A model generated the notes under the pieces. It was not told where the DNA came from, ran no database searches, and worked only from the letters and a program-made list of their open reading frames with translations. Below, in pieces: positions 9,101 to 18,619 of a stretch of 47,509 nt of DNA. This stretch comes from Prosthecobacter debontii (GTDB lineage: Bacteria; Verrucomicrobiota; Verrucomicrobiia; Chthoniobacterales; Chthoniobacteraceae): positions 1 to 47,509 of the forward strand of contig CAMDQC010000021.1 of assembly GCA_945905735.1 (NCBI GenBank), written 5' to 3'. Position 1 is the stretch's first letter. Each line of letters begins with the position of its first letter. Made by a program: the position numbers and the translations under genes.

Positions 9101-11566
9101 GAGCTTTGATTTGTCGGCGTAGTTGGAGAGGAAGTTCACGCTGCGAATCTCCTTTTCGCCTTCCTTCCATTTGAAGCGATTGTCTTTGTTGAAGCTGAGA
9201 TTGTAGCTCTTCTTCGGGAAGCCCTGCGTGCTTTGGCCGTGGATATTTACGTAAACGAAATCGTAAAACCGCCCGAGATAAACCAAGCTCGCACGAGTGC
9301 CTGTCGCGTTGTCCGCATTTGCCGGTGCTTCTAGGAACCAGTGCAGCACCGGCAGTCCCGTCGTGTAGCCCGCATCGGGGGCGATGGTGCCGTAATATTG
9401 GTCGGTGTCCTGCCCGGCGATGCCGTCGAGGTCGATGAAAAGCGGGTCGGTCGTCGTGGTGTTTGCGCTGTCTTTTGCGATGATGCGCCATCGAAGCATC
9501 TGCCCCGCAGAGATACCCGTAGTGGGAATCTGTGCAGTGTAGATTTTGTCGCCTGCGAGGACGTCCGGGGCGACGCCGTTGTCGAGCATGGTCACGAGCG
9601 TCTCGGCATTCCACATGGTGCGGTAGGCGACTTGCACGGTGCCGACTGCGTTGAGCGTAGATTTCACCTGCGTGGTGATGGTGAGCGGTGCGCTGCCTAC
9701 TCCGACGACTGGAGGGGTGGGATTCTTCGTTGTGTTCGCGACGTGTGGCCCGATGGCCGAGAGAGGCGCGCTGTTGGCGGTGCCAGGCGTTTCGGGGTTG
9801 AAGTAGGAAGATACGCCGCTGACTGAGGAAATCCCGTCCAACTGCGGACGCACCAGCACGTTTGGCTCGGTGGTTGAGTTATTGATGATTTGGATCGCCA
9901 TGATGTTTGTCCCGGTGACGAGTCCGCCCGAAGCCACGGATATCGAGGTCAGCCGGGAACGCCCTGGGTCCTGTCCTGTCGCGGTGAGCGCGAAACTGCT
10001 CCACGCGGGGACGGTGGGCGCGTTGTAGGATGCAACCTGATTTCCATTGATCCACACAATGTAGCCGTCCACCGCACGCATGGTGAGCAATGCTCCGCTG
10101 ATCGTAGATACATCCGAAATCGTAAATGGAATGCGTACGTAGGCCGATCGATTGGTGCTCACCATGCCCGAGAGGGTGGTCGCTATGTCGCCCGTATCGA
10201 CTCCAGTCGTGCTGAAGAGTGTCGTTCCATTCGTTGTGTCCGCGCCGATGGCAATTTGGGCAATTTCGGTAGCGGTCAGGTTTCGATTGTAAAAGCGGAT
10301 GTCATCCAGAAGTCCGTTGTATTTTCTCCAAAAGGGATCGTGGGAGCGTCCAATCTCGATGGACTGGGTCGAAGTCCACCCATTCGCCGCGCCACCCCAT
10401 GCTGCTGTGTTGTTCGCAGTGGCCGCCTGGGCACCGTCCACGTAGAGAGTCACGGGTTGGCCGGAGGCAGTATTTAGCGTCACCGCGATGTGATGCCATT
10501 GGTTGTCGCTCACATTTGCCGGCCCGGCAAAAGCGACATAGTTGTTGTTCGACTGGATAAATATCTTTCCGTCGTCTCCCTGTACGATGACGACGCCCGC
10601 TGTGGCGCTGCGGCGATCCCAGAGCATGGCCCCTGAGTTCCCCGAACCAATCGGAAGACTCGCCTTCATCCAAAAACACACCGTCGGAGCTGCCACATCG
10701 TATGCTGGATCTCCCAAGACCAAAAACTGATCGTTCTCCGAACTCACAAAATTCAGCACCCCTGTCCGTTTTAGCGGCGTTACTCCGGTATCGGTAGCCG
10801 ATGCGAGAAACGAAGCACTCGTGCTGTTTGCCAGATACGACGATGGCCCAGTGTCATACGTCAGTGAGGTTTCTGTGGAGTTGTAACGGTGAACGATTGA
10901 CCCAATCGCGACGATCTCCGGCACTGGCACGCCGCCATTTCCCAGCGCTGCGACGCCAGCGGTCCATCCCGTTTCGTTAAACGGTTCATTGCCTCCGCGC
11001 CACGTGCTCCCCATCGCTGGCCCCGTCGAGGAATTTGGCACGCGCCATTTGACCGCCGTGGTTGCCGACACATAAGGAATCGCCGTCCCCGCCTCCGAGA
11101 GCCCGTAAGAAACATCCGCAGCCTGGGGAGGGTAGGGGGCCCACGAATTAATCACCGTGGTCGCACCAGTTGTCTCGGCTTTTGTCAGCGCGAGATACTC
11201 GCCACCGGCATCGAGCTTGAAGTTTGTGTGTAAGTTTCCTGTGGCATTTCGGCGGTCTTTATTTGAGGCAAAGATGACGAGGTAACTCCTCGGCTGAATG
11301 AGACGGTCCGGCATCGCCCACTTGCGAAGTTGCGTGCTGTTATCCGTGAGATACCAGCCGGAAAGGTTCACGGAGGACAGGCTGGAGTTATAGATTTCGA
11401 TCCAGTCTTCGTGATTCCCGTCCTCATCCAAAATTCCTTCGACGTTGTTCGCTACAAACTCAGAGATAGAGAGTTGGGCATGAAGGGCGCATGGATTAAA
11501 GAGCGCGATCAGGGCGAGAATAACGCAACGGACGAAGTGCATTGAGTCACGTAACATATTATCCAT
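6149..11566 (-). CDS. giant secreted lamin-tail / LamG / CotH-kinase protein
   Basis: 1,805 residues with a signal peptide (hydrophobic segment CVILALIALFNPCALHA); an alternative ATG at 11542 would also serve. Domains in order: an N-terminal lamin-tail domain (SISEFVANNVEGILDEDGN, DWIEIYN), a LamG/concanavalin-like domain near residues 250-430, beta-sandwich segments, a CotH kinase-like domain near residues 720-1050, and two further lamin-tail domains in the last third. The CotH part shows ANTDWGHKNYYIY and PWDQDLSFG (around residues 955-985), matching the conserved N/D/H and WDxD motifs of the family. The C-terminal region has DADADGLSNFAEYCYGKNP, a Ca-binding-type motif common in secreted verrucomicrobial proteins. 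CotH-family proteins can phosphorylate proteins; whether this one does is unknown. It lies directly upstream of the PEP-CTERM repeat protein. Confidence 0.87.
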   Translation of the reverse strand: MDNMLRDSMHFVRCVILALIALFNPCALHAQLSISEFVANNVEGILDEDGNHEDWIEIYNSSLSSVNLSGWYLTDNSTQLRKWAMPDRLIQPRSYLVIFASNKDRRNATGNLHTNFKLDAGGEYLALTKAETTGATTVINSWAPYPPQAADVSYGLSEAGTAIPYVSATTAVKWRVPNSSTGPAMGSTWRGGNEPFNETGWTAGVAALGNGGVPVPEIVAIGSIVHRYNSTETSLTYDTGPSSYLANSTSASFLASATDTGVTPLKRTGVLNFVSSENDQFLVLGDPAYDVAAPTVCFWMKASLPIGSGNSGAMLWDRRSATAGVVIVQGDDGKIFIQSNNNYVAFAGPANVSDNQWHHIAVTLNTASGQPVTLYVDGAQAATANNTAAWGGAANGWTSTQSIEIGRSHDPFWRKYNGLLDDIRFYNRNLTATEIAQIAIGADTTNGTTLFSTTGVDTGDIATTLSGMVSTNRSAYVRIPFTISDVSTISGALLTMRAVDGYIVWINGNQVASYNAPTVPAWSSFALTATGQDPGRSRLTSISVASGGLVTGTNIMAIQIINNSTTEPNVLVRPQLDGISSVSGVSSYFNPETPGTANSAPLSAIGPHVANTTKNPTPPVVGVGSAPLTITTQVKSTLNAVGTVQVAYRTMWNAETLVTMLDNGVAPDVLAGDKIYTAQIPTTGISAGQMLRWRIIAKDSANTTTTDPLFIDLDGIAGQDTDQYYGTIAPDAGYTTGLPVLHWFLEAPANADNATGTRASLVYLGRFYDFVYVNIHGQSTQGFPKKSYNLSFNKDNRFKWKEGEKEIRSVNFLSNYADKSKLRNTLAWAAWADSKHAAFHFSEQLHVRRATSSEAMQFFALTDMVEDGNEEYLDRSGLDKDGALYKMYNSLEGSAAPGAEKKTREFEDNSDLQAFVTGIRSSGQTTAQRRQYLYDNVNVPALINFCVVHSLIANTDWGHKNYYIYRDTTGSGEWYPLPWDQDLSFGHSFWGAQGYFDDEIHSQGTFPSGGGGNQLMQLVYSVPELNSMFLRRSRTLMDQIFISSTATNGIWDNRVTSLIDLIDPPAGPPPVEVTIFDGNATPCKWLVPSAANGGLSLTAGTGANQWTNYTDPVNIANWTTGTTGVGYDVGEGNYTALINSNVGTEMSGINATCYVRVAFTIPDAAALANISTLLLGMKYDDGFRAYINGVAVAGDQDQDGTMTSSPGTAIASGGARDETLAVQFTTSDITTLGLPALRVGTNILAIHCLNTPAASSDMIMVPKLSYLPPGVGPAFLTDGDRELQKWGWWVDGNATQQFGGVLDAATHAHGARLQALRILNSNPNPPQTSQLTGHETGNSTFPFLVGRRQYLFNNAVALGIPTTQNTSPSLTIEDVDFNPASANQSDEYFVIRNTSGAAVDLSGWHVAGAVEYTFPAGTVIPAFTTGTDNIGRLHVAKSPAAFRVRTLGATGGQYRLVVGPYDGSMSARGESIELRRPDNTLLTSQTWTAAPTPSQNQLRVSEINYSPSAPTPAEATAIPGVTASDFEYIELVNTGGTTLSLAGSRFTKGIDFAFPIGASLAPGARVVLVSNQPAFTYRYGAGATIGGQYIGNLSNSGDTLQIVDSQGEEVLEFHYEPSWFPQTDGGGYTLVARNAAPGWADYGTPSAPLPNVWALSAVQGGSPGLGDTDNANGFEGWRFNHWTLGEVSALGAPVGTMDDADADGLSNFAEYCYGKNPRAHDNSSLSSAGKVNVSGTDYPSITFTRRHLAVDVAWSIQESANLTGWAATTVLVSTTQLGNGLEQVTFRSATAAGSTPRYFRVVATK

Positions 11567-11716
11567 TTTGCGCCAGCGGGAATTTGTAATGCAAATGCTC
11601 CCTAACCGCTATCGAAGGGCGCTCGTGAAAATTCAATCTGGGTGGGGGAAAGGGCAGACTACGGACGCCCGATCGTATGCGAGTGCGTGCTGATCCCGCG
11701 GCTGCGCTGAGCCCGC

Positions 11717-12946
11717 CTAAGCGCCGGGGCGTGGCGGCGGACCGTCGATGCGGGGTGGCCGATACTCTTCGGGCGTCAATTTACCGTCGCCATTCTTGTC
11801 GAGGACCTTGAGCGAGTTGCCAGCCTTGGCGATTTCGTCGGCGTCGAGCATTCCGTTTTTGTTAAGATCGAGCGCGGGGATGACGGGCATCGCCAAAGCG
11901 CCACCGCGAGTTGGCGCATGGCCGTTGGGCATCGGGTCGGGGCCTCCTTCGAGGATGCCGCGTGGTGGGCCGCCGAGCGGGGCAGGGCGTTGGGCTCCGC
12001 CGGGTGGACGGTCGCCTTTTGAAAAGCTCTGGTCGGGTGTGCCGTGCCACATCCGCGCGACGAACGGATACTCGGCGCTGATGCAGTAGTAGTAAGTGCC
12101 CTCGGGGAACTCGGGCGTGACGCCTGTGCGGCCGTTCGTTTCGTCGAGTTCCCCAGCGCCTGCGACGAACTCGAAGTCTTGCGAAAAGCGTCCATCGTAG
12201 CTCCCGCCGGGTCCGCCTTCCTGCGCGGGGCGGGGGCCTTTCTTGAGTTGGTAGCTGGATTTCATTTTGCGCAATTCGCTCTTTCCGTCCTTCGCATCGG
12301 CGTAGGCCCAGCTTGTGTAAACCGGGAATCCATCGGCAGCCCAGCCAACTTGCAGCATCTTTTTGCCGTCGCCGCCAAGCCGATCGACGAGGCCGACGGG
12401 CAGTGCGTGGTAGTGGTAGGAGCCGTTCGGCTGAACGTGGGCGTTGTGTTCATCAAGGCCGAGATTGAGGAACCCCGTCGCGGCTTCGTAGCGCCAGCCG
12501 GACTGCGGGTCGTTGTTCCAAGTCTCGCCGGTGCCGGGCTCGAAAGGCACGCCGTTCAGCGCGACGCCCCACCACCAGCCGCCGCGACGTTGCGGAGAAT
12601 CGCTGGCCTTCGGCTTGAGCGGGACGCGGAACGTGTAGTTCTGCGCAGTCGGGACGTTTGGATTTCCGCGACGCGGAAAAGTGCCCGGCGCATGGTCCGG
12701 CCAGCCGTTCGCTTTGATGACGCGAAACTCGCCGTCGATCGTGAATGTCACGGAGTTCTCCACTTTCGCGGCAACCGTAGTCGTTGCAGGGCGAGGAGGC
12801 GAAACATCGGCTTGGGCGAGGAAAAGTGCAGCGGTGTTTGCGACGGCTACGTCGCCCTCGTGCCCCGGATGCGCCGCTGCGGAAGCGACGAGGAAGAGGG
12901 TTGAGGCGCTGCAAATAAGGAAGTCTCGTCGTTCTTTTCGAGTCAT
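11717..12946 (-). CDS. secreted YHYH-domain protein with C-terminal EF-hands
   Basis: About 409 residues from the ATG giving MTRKERRDFLICSASTLFL, a signal peptide; the frame extends 12 codons further upstream to 12982. After the signal the chain reads AAHPGHEGD. The middle (about residues 80-290) is a YHYH domain with the signature NGSYHYHALP followed by VGWAADGFPVYTSW, as in the family. The last 60 residues carry two EF-hand loops (DLNKNGMLDADE and DKNGDGKLTPEE) and a proline-rich tail. YHYH proteins are exported proteins of unknown biochemical role. The EF-hand tail is almost identical to that of the next gene upstream (13044-13595), suggesting module duplication and shared calcium dependence. 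It is the third gene of a minus-strand run with the propeller protein and the EF-hand protein. Confidence 0.82.
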   Translation of the reverse strand: MTRKERRDFLICSASTLFLVASAAAHPGHEGDVAVANTAALFLAQADVSPPRPATTTVAAKVENSVTFTIDGEFRVIKANGWPDHAPGTFPRRGNPNVPTAQNYTFRVPLKPKASDSPQRRGGWWWGVALNGVPFEPGTGETWNNDPQSGWRYEAATGFLNLGLDEHNAHVQPNGSYHYHALPVGLVDRLGGDGKKMLQVGWAADGFPVYTSWAYADAKDGKSELRKMKSSYQLKKGPRPAQEGGPGGSYDGRFSQDFEFVAGAGELDETNGRTGVTPEFPEGTYYYCISAEYPFVARMWHGTPDQSFSKGDRPPGGAQRPAPLGGPPRGILEGGPDPMPNGHAPTRGGALAMPVIPALDLNKNGMLDADEIAKAGNSLKVLDKNGDGKLTPEEYRPPRIDGPPPRPGA

Positions 12947-12981
12947 ACGTGGGTATGGGTCGCTTTTTGGATGCGGCTGCA

Positions 12982-13031
12982 ATTCACGAGCAGAGCCCCA
13001 CCGGTAATGGTGCGGCTCTGCTGTTGTGAAT
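12982..13031 (-). terminator. strong hairpin between EF-hand and YHYH genes
   Basis: The core stem pairs 12990-12997 with 13014-13021 (8 bp), continues after one C-C mismatch with 12999-13002 against 13009-13012, and closes on a six-base loop. The flanking ATTCAC and GTGAAT (12982-12987 and 13026-13031) can extend it. It begins just after the stop of the EF-hand gene, in the 97-bp gap before the YHYH gene. No U-run follows on the minus strand, so it may be a partial terminator or an mRNA-stabilising structure rather than a classical intrinsic terminator. Confidence 0.5.
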
Positions 13032-13043
13032 CAAACTCTCCGA

Positions 13044-13595
13044 CTACTTCTCGAGCTCGGGACGCTGCGGCCGACCTTCGCCACCGGGCGCGGGTTGTCC
13101 GCCGCCGGGAGGACGACCTTCTCCGCGTCCGCCGGGCGCGGCACCGCCGGGAGCACCTTGCGGACGGCCTTCGCCGCGACCGCCTGGGGCGGCTCCGAGC
13201 GCGCCCGGTTGGCGACCCTCACCGCCGGGACCGCCTTGTCCGGCTGGGCGTTGCGGGCGAAACTCTTCTTCGGTAATTTTGCCGTCGCCATTTTTGTCGA
13301 GCTTCTTGAGGGACTCTGCGGCTTTGGCGAGTTCTTCGGCGTCGATGGTTCCGTCTTTGTTGATGTCGAGCGCTTCGATGATCGGGCTGACGGGACGGAA
13401 TCCCTGTCCGCCGGGGCGAACATCACCGGGAGGACGATCTCCCTGTGGGCGATCTCCTTGTGGGCGATCTCCTTGCGGGCGATCTCCTCGAGGACGATCT
13501 CCGCCCGGTGGTCGCGGCGGCGGTGCGTCTTGGGCGATGATGAGGTTCGACGATGCGCCGATTGCCAGCGCGAGGATGATGCTTTTTGTTTTCAT
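13044..13595 (-). CDS. small secreted EF-hand protein with GDRPQ repeats
   Basis: 183 residues. Signal peptide MKTKSIILALAIGASSNLIIA with a likely cut before QDAPP. A low-complexity segment at residues 25-62 holds five tandem GDRP(Q/R/P) pentapeptides. Residues about 72-112 are a paired EF-hand with two textbook 12-residue loops, DINKDGTIDAEE and DKNGDGKITEEE. The tail from about 115 is Gly/Pro/Arg-rich, like a disordered linker or polyanion-binding tail. No enzyme domain is visible; a calcium-binding periplasmic or extracellular role is inferred. It sits 12 bp downstream of the PQQ-like propeller gene, probably in one transcript with it. Its EF-hand module is nearly identical to the C-terminal module of the neighbouring YHYH protein. 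Confidence 0.8.
   Translation of the reverse strand: MKTKSIILALAIGASSNLIIAQDAPPPRPPGGDRPRGDRPQGDRPQGDRPQGDRPPGDVRPGGQGFRPVSPIIEALDINKDGTIDAEELAKAAESLKKLDKNGDGKITEEEFRPQRPAGQGGPGGEGRQPGALGAAPGGRGEGRPQGAPGGAAPGGRGEGRPPGGGQPAPGGEGRPQRPELEK
13428..13502 (-). repeat. 15-bp tandem repeat encoding GDRPx pentapeptides
   Basis: Five in-frame copies of a 15-bp unit inside the EF-hand gene encode GDRPR, GDRPQ three times and GDRPP. The three central copies differ at only one base or so, so the array is probably prone to copy-number change without shifting the frame. Confidence 0.8.
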
Positions 13596-13607
13596 GGTGT
13601 CTGTTGG

Positions 13608-14900
13608 TTACTTTGTTTTTTCCGAGCCCGCTTCGATGCAGTAAATCGCCCGATTGGAGCGTAGAAAGAGCTGGCCGTCCGCGATGGCGGGCGTGCCGTT
13701 GAATTGCGAATCGTCGCCCGCAAGCTTGTTTTGAGCGACGAGTTTGAAGGTCGGACTTGCGTCGAAAACGAACGTCCCGTTTTGCCGGCTGACGGCATAG
13801 ACAAGGCCGTTTGCGAGAACCGCAGATGCGTAAAACGGCTTGCCGCCGCGCCCAGTGGCGGACGCTCCGGGGATACGCTCTTTATAAACGAGAGCGCCGT
13901 CTTTCGCGCTCAGGCAGAGTGCGAATCCTTGATCGTTCACCACGTAGAGATGCCCGCCGGAGACAACTGGCGACGGGACATACGACGCATTTTGGCTGCT
14001 CCAAATAATCGCAGAATCCGTCACATCGCCTTTCCCTCCAGCCTTCACCGCAGCAGCGCCGAGGCGTGGAAAGCCGCCGTTCACATAGATGTTCCCGTCA
14101 GCAGCGACGATGCTCGGTGAGACGTTGCCGCTGATTCCCGTGCCTGCAAACCACCGCAGTTTTCCGGTGTCCGGATTCATTCCCCAAAGTTCGCTGGGCA
14201 CCGCAAGGACGAGGTCCGTTCGGTCATTTGTGGTGACGAGTGCCGGGGTACTGTAGCAAAGCTCCAGCGAGGCCGAAGGCGCTTTCCAGACTTCCTTCCC
14301 GGTGGTCTTGTCGAGCGCGCGGATGCTCTGACTTTCCTCGCTCGCGTTCACGATCACGTTGCTCCCGCTCAGGACGAGACTCGCGCCTGAGCCCCAGCGG
14401 CGATTCCCCGACTCCTTGCCGACATTGACCTTCCAAAGTTCCTTGCCTGCGAAATCAAACGCCAGCACGCCTGTCTTTCCGAAAAACACGAAAACCCGCT
14501 CGCCATCCGTCGCCGGTGTGCTGCTCGCGTAGCCGTGCTCCGTGAGGAATCCGCTGTACGAATCCTCCGGCATCTCCGCAGCCACCGCTTTATCCCAAAG
14601 CACTTTGCCCGTCGCGCGGTCGAGGCACACAAGATGCCTCTGGAGCTTCTCCATCGCGCCATCGCTCCCGTCGCCGTAGCCCGAGTAGCACGTCACAAAA
14701 ACGCGGTTCTTCCAAATGATCGGACTCGATGAGCCAGGCCCTGGAAGCGCGGCTTTCCATTTTACATTCTCTGCGTCACTCCATGTCGTTGGAGCTTTGG
14801 TATCGCCTGCATTTCCACTGCCATCGGCCCCGCGAAAGCGCGGCCAATCCGCCGCATTGGTGGTCGTGATTAGTGAAATGAGTGCAAGAGCGAGTTTCAT
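13608..14900 (-). CDS. secreted PQQ-binding-like beta-propeller protein
   Basis: About 430 residues from the ATG giving MKLALALISLITTTNA, a signal peptide; an upstream in-frame ATG adds 24 residues that look non-coding. The mature start is ADWPRFRGADGSGNA, the WPxFRGxxGxG opening typical of the exported PQQ-like repeat proteins abundant in Verrucomicrobiota and Planctomycetota. Propeller blades recur as motifs such as CLDRATGKVLWDK, AFDFAGKELWKVNV, ALDKTTGKEVWK and GMNPDTGKLRWFAG. These proteins resemble BamB and quinoprotein dehydrogenases in fold, but the residues needed to assign a PQQ enzyme are not evident, so a structural or binding role is as likely as catalysis. It is first in a short minus-strand run with the EF-hand protein 12 bp downstream. 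Confidence 0.85.
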   Translation of the reverse strand: MKLALALISLITTTNAADWPRFRGADGSGNAGDTKAPTTWSDAENVKWKAALPGPGSSSPIIWKNRVFVTCYSGYGDGSDGAMEKLQRHLVCLDRATGKVLWDKAVAAEMPEDSYSGFLTEHGYASSTPATDGERVFVFFGKTGVLAFDFAGKELWKVNVGKESGNRRWGSGASLVLSGSNVIVNASEESQSIRALDKTTGKEVWKAPSASLELCYSTPALVTTNDRTDLVLAVPSELWGMNPDTGKLRWFAGTGISGNVSPSIVAADGNIYVNGGFPRLGAAAVKAGGKGDVTDSAIIWSSQNASYVPSPVVSGGHLYVVNDQGFALCLSAKDGALVYKERIPGASATGRGGKPFYASAVLANGLVYAVSRQNGTFVFDASPTFKLVAQNKLAGDDSQFNGTPAIADGQLFLRSNRAIYCIEAGSEKTK

Positions 14901-15086
14901 CGGTGTTTGAGAATTGGTCCGGTCTGCTAACGACAAAACCGACCTCCACCGTGAATAACTCCGCAGCAGCATGAAAGACGCGTCTTTTTACCGTCCCTTT
15001 ACAAAACGGCTCTCCGCAGACTGCTGCACTCGCCGATTCTTCCCCGAGGCCCCGCGGCACGATAGGTCGTGCTGAAACGCCGAGCT

Positions 15087-16121
<1,035 letters not shown>

Positions 16122-16186
16122 GGCCTGTCCTTTATCGGGAGGCGCGAGCGTTCTTAGGCGCGGACTGGAGAAATTGTGAAATAGGC

Positions 16187-17374
16187 TTATGAGAGCAGCG
16201 CTCGGAGGCTGGAGAGGAGGAGCACGTCGCGGAGGTGCTTCATGTCGGCGGCGGACATCGCGGAAGGGCGTCCCTTCTTCCCATACACGAAGATGCGAAG
16301 TGCGGCGAAGATGGCTTCGTGGTCTTCGAGTGGAATCTCGGCATCGAGAATCCATGCGCCAAACTCGGACAACTCCGCCAGTTCTTCAAGCCAGCGCATG
16401 ACGGTGTCTTCCGGCGGGCCGGAAAAGCGTTGCGTGACCATGCCGAGGATGTCGCGCCGCGTGGGGACGTTGAGCAGCAGCGCGAGGAAGAACCGGTGCT
16501 CTACTTCGGTGATGGATTTGCGCAACTCCACGAGCCCGTCGCGGCGGACGATCTCATCGAGCGTGGGGATGGCGAAGTCTGCGAGGCGACCGTGCTTTTT
16601 ACGGAAAATCTCCGCGCACTCGTCCCAGCAATCCAGCGCACGCAGATGGCCGAGGCAGTTTTGCAAAATGAAAAGCCCGCGCTCGAAATCCAGCTCCCTC
16701 AGCATCTCGGCGACGAGGTCGGCGTAGGCATCGTCGTGCGTCCTTTCGAGCACGTCGAGGAGCTGCTTGCGGCGGGTGGTGAGTGCGTCGTTGTAGAAAG
16801 GGTCCACGGCGAGGTGGGGCGGGAGGTAGGTGAATTGCGGGCCAGTGCCGGGGTCGGAGTGCGTGCGGATGACGACGCTGATGGAGGGCGAATCGAGGTG
16901 GAAGAGCGCGTGAATCTGCGAGCTGCCGGAGATGATTTCCACGGTGCTGCCGGTGGGAAGAAGCTGCGTCTCCTGCATCCGCAGATTGCCAACCCGGAGG
17001 TGTGCGGTGACGGGCTCCGCCTGCTCGAACACAAAGCGGGAGTGAATGCTGGAGCCCGCGAGGACGTGGAACGCGCCGGAGAATTTGTGCTGGTGTATGT
17101 CCGTCGTCCCTTCGAGCCAAAAGAGTATCTGGATGTAAAACCGTGGGTCGTCGAAGACGATCAACTCCGGCTGGCCAAAGCCCGACTGCGTCTGGAACGG
17201 CTGCGCGTCATCGAGCAGGAACTCCCGCATGAGCGCAGGGACATCGACATGCTTGGAAGGCGGGCGCTTTTCAAACGCACGGCGCGCAATCGATGGGAAC
17301 TGCGCCAGCGAGAAATTGGTCTGCTTCCATTGTGCTCGGACGGTGCGCCCGAGTTCTGCGAAAAATTGGTTCAT
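16187..17374 (-). CDS. cupin-like protein of unknown function
   Basis: 395 residues, no signal peptide. The N-terminal half (about residues 75-190) looks like a cupin or cysteine-dioxygenase-like barrel: [20 protein letters not shown] gives a candidate HxH metal site, followed by [19 protein letters not shown] as the second half. The C-terminal 200 residues are helical with Leu- and Glu-rich segments and no recognised motif. I do not recognise the family by name; a metal-dependent oxygenase or sensor role is only a guess. It sits 65 bp upstream of the MoxR ATPase on the same strand and could be co-transcribed with it, and is divergent from the VWA gene with about 100 bp between starts. A 440-codon open frame on the opposite strand here is judged to be a shadow. 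Confidence 0.7.
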   Translation of the reverse strand: MNQFFAELGRTVRAQWKQTNFSLAQFPSIARRAFEKRPPSKHVDVPALMREFLLDDAQPFQTQSGFGQPELIVFDDPRFYIQILFWLEGTTDIHQHKFSGAFHVLAGSSIHSRFVFEQAEPVTAHLRVGNLRMQETQLLPTGSTVEIISGSSQIHALFHLDSPSISVVIRTHSDPGTGPQFTYLPPHLAVDPFYNDALTTRRKQLLDVLERTHDDAYADLVAEMLRELDFERGLFILQNCLGHLRALDCWDECAEIFRKKHGRLADFAIPTLDEIVRRDGLVELRKSITEVEHRFFLALLLNVPTRRDILGMVTQRFSGPPEDTVMRWLEELAELSEFGAWILDAEIPLEDHEAIFAALRIFVYGKKGRPSAMSAADMKHLRDVLLLSSLRALLS

Positions 17375-17474
17375 GCGCCCTTGTGCAGACCAGCCGGAGT
17401 GAGCGCTACAATTCTTTTACAAACGTCGCACATCAACGGAACACATCGGCGCGGAGTTCTGTCATTATCGCACC

Positions 17475-18614
17475 ATGAAAATAAAACTCGCATTCGCTAC
17501 ACTCGCCCTCGCCGGACTCTCTATCACACACGCCGCAGGAGACGCTGCGACGGATGATCGCCCGGTCGTCCAGATCGCCATCCTGCTCGACAACTCGGGA
17601 AGTATGCAGGGACTCATCCAGCAGGCCAAAACGCAGATTTGGCAGATCGTCAATGAGTTCATCGCCGCCAAGCAGGACGGCAAGACGCCCCGCGTGCAAG
17701 TGGGGCTCTACGAGTACGGCATCAAGGACGCGCAGGACGATGGCTTCTACGTCCGCCAGCTCGTGCCTCTCACCGAAGACCTCGATAAACTGAGCGAGAA
17801 GCTCTTCGCCATCAACAAACGCGACTCGGGCGGATCGGAGCTTTGCGGATGGGCGATCAAGGAGGCCGTGGAGAACTTCAAGTGGGACAAATCGGCGAAG
17901 ACCTACAAGGCGATCTTCATCGCGGGGAACGAGGAGTTCACCCAAGGCAGCGTGAACTATAAAACGTCGTGCAAGGCGGCCATCGAGAAAGGGGTCATCG
18001 TCAACACCATCCACTGCGGCGACGAGCAAGAAGGCATTCGCGGCATGTGGAAAGATGCGGCGTCAATGGCCGACGGGCGCTTTCTCAACATCAACCACAA
18101 CGCCACCACCGCCAGCATCCCAGCCCCGCAGGACAAAGGGATCGCCGAGCTAAACAGCAAGCTGAACGACAGCTACATCGGCTACGGCAAAGGCGGCGGT
18201 GCAGGAAAGGCGAACCAAGTCGCGCAGGATGGCAATGCGGCGTCTGCGCCCGGCGGCTCGTCCATCCTCGCATCGCGTGCGCTGTCGAAGAGCGCCACGG
18301 TTTACTCGAACTCCTCGTGGGACCTCGTGGATAAATCGAAGGAGAAGGGCTTCGACATCACGAAACTGAGCGAGGCCGACTTGCCCGAAGAAATGAAGAA
18401 GATGACGCCCGCCGAGCGCGTGGCCTACGTGGAAAAGAAGCGCACCGAGCGCGAGGAGCTGCAAAAGAAGATCAAATCCCTCGCCGAAGAGCGGGACAAA
18501 TTCATCGCCGAAAAATCCAAGAGCGACGCGAAGGAAAGCACGCTAGGCAAGGCCGTGACGACCGCCGTCCGCGAGCAGGCGGAGAAGAAGGGCGTGACGT
18601 TTGAGAAGAAGTAA
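17475..18614 (+). CDS. secreted von Willebrand factor A-domain protein
   Basis: 379 residues. Signal peptide MKIKLAFATLALAGLSITHA. The VWA domain starts at once: VVQIAILLDNSGSMQGLIQQ gives the DxSxS MIDAS motif at D39-S41-S43, and the fold runs to about residue 220 (FIAGNEEFTQG, NTIHCGDEQEG). The last 110 residues are Lys/Glu-rich and should form a coiled coil (VEKKRTEREELQKKIKSLAEERDKF). VWA domains bind protein partners through a divalent metal. The protein is exported and so is unlikely to be the cytoplasmic partner of the nearby MoxR ATPase, although MoxR/VWA pairing is a common theme. Its stop lies only 5 bp from the convergent EF-hand gene's stop. Confidence 0.88.
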   Translation: MKIKLAFATLALAGLSITHAAGDAATDDRPVVQIAILLDNSGSMQGLIQQAKTQIWQIVNEFIAAKQDGKTPRVQVGLYEYGIKDAQDDGFYVRQLVPLTEDLDKLSEKLFAINKRDSGGSELCGWAIKEAVENFKWDKSAKTYKAIFIAGNEEFTQGSVNYKTSCKAAIEKGVIVNTIHCGDEQEGIRGMWKDAASMADGRFLNINHNATTASIPAPQDKGIAELNSKLNDSYIGYGKGGGAGKANQVAQDGNAASAPGGSSILASRALSKSATVYSNSSWDLVDKSKEKGFDITKLSEADLPEEMKKMTPAERVAYVEKKRTEREELQKKIKSLAEERDKFIAEKSKSDAKESTLGKAVTTAVREQAEKKGVTFEKK

Positions 18615-18619
18615 TCGGT

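Noticed and set aside
16235..17557. A 440-codon open frame on the plus strand, opposite the cupin-like gene
   Set aside because: It is fully antisense to a gene with sensible protein content, has Arg/Glu/Val-biased composition typical of GC-rich shadow frames, and shows no motif.
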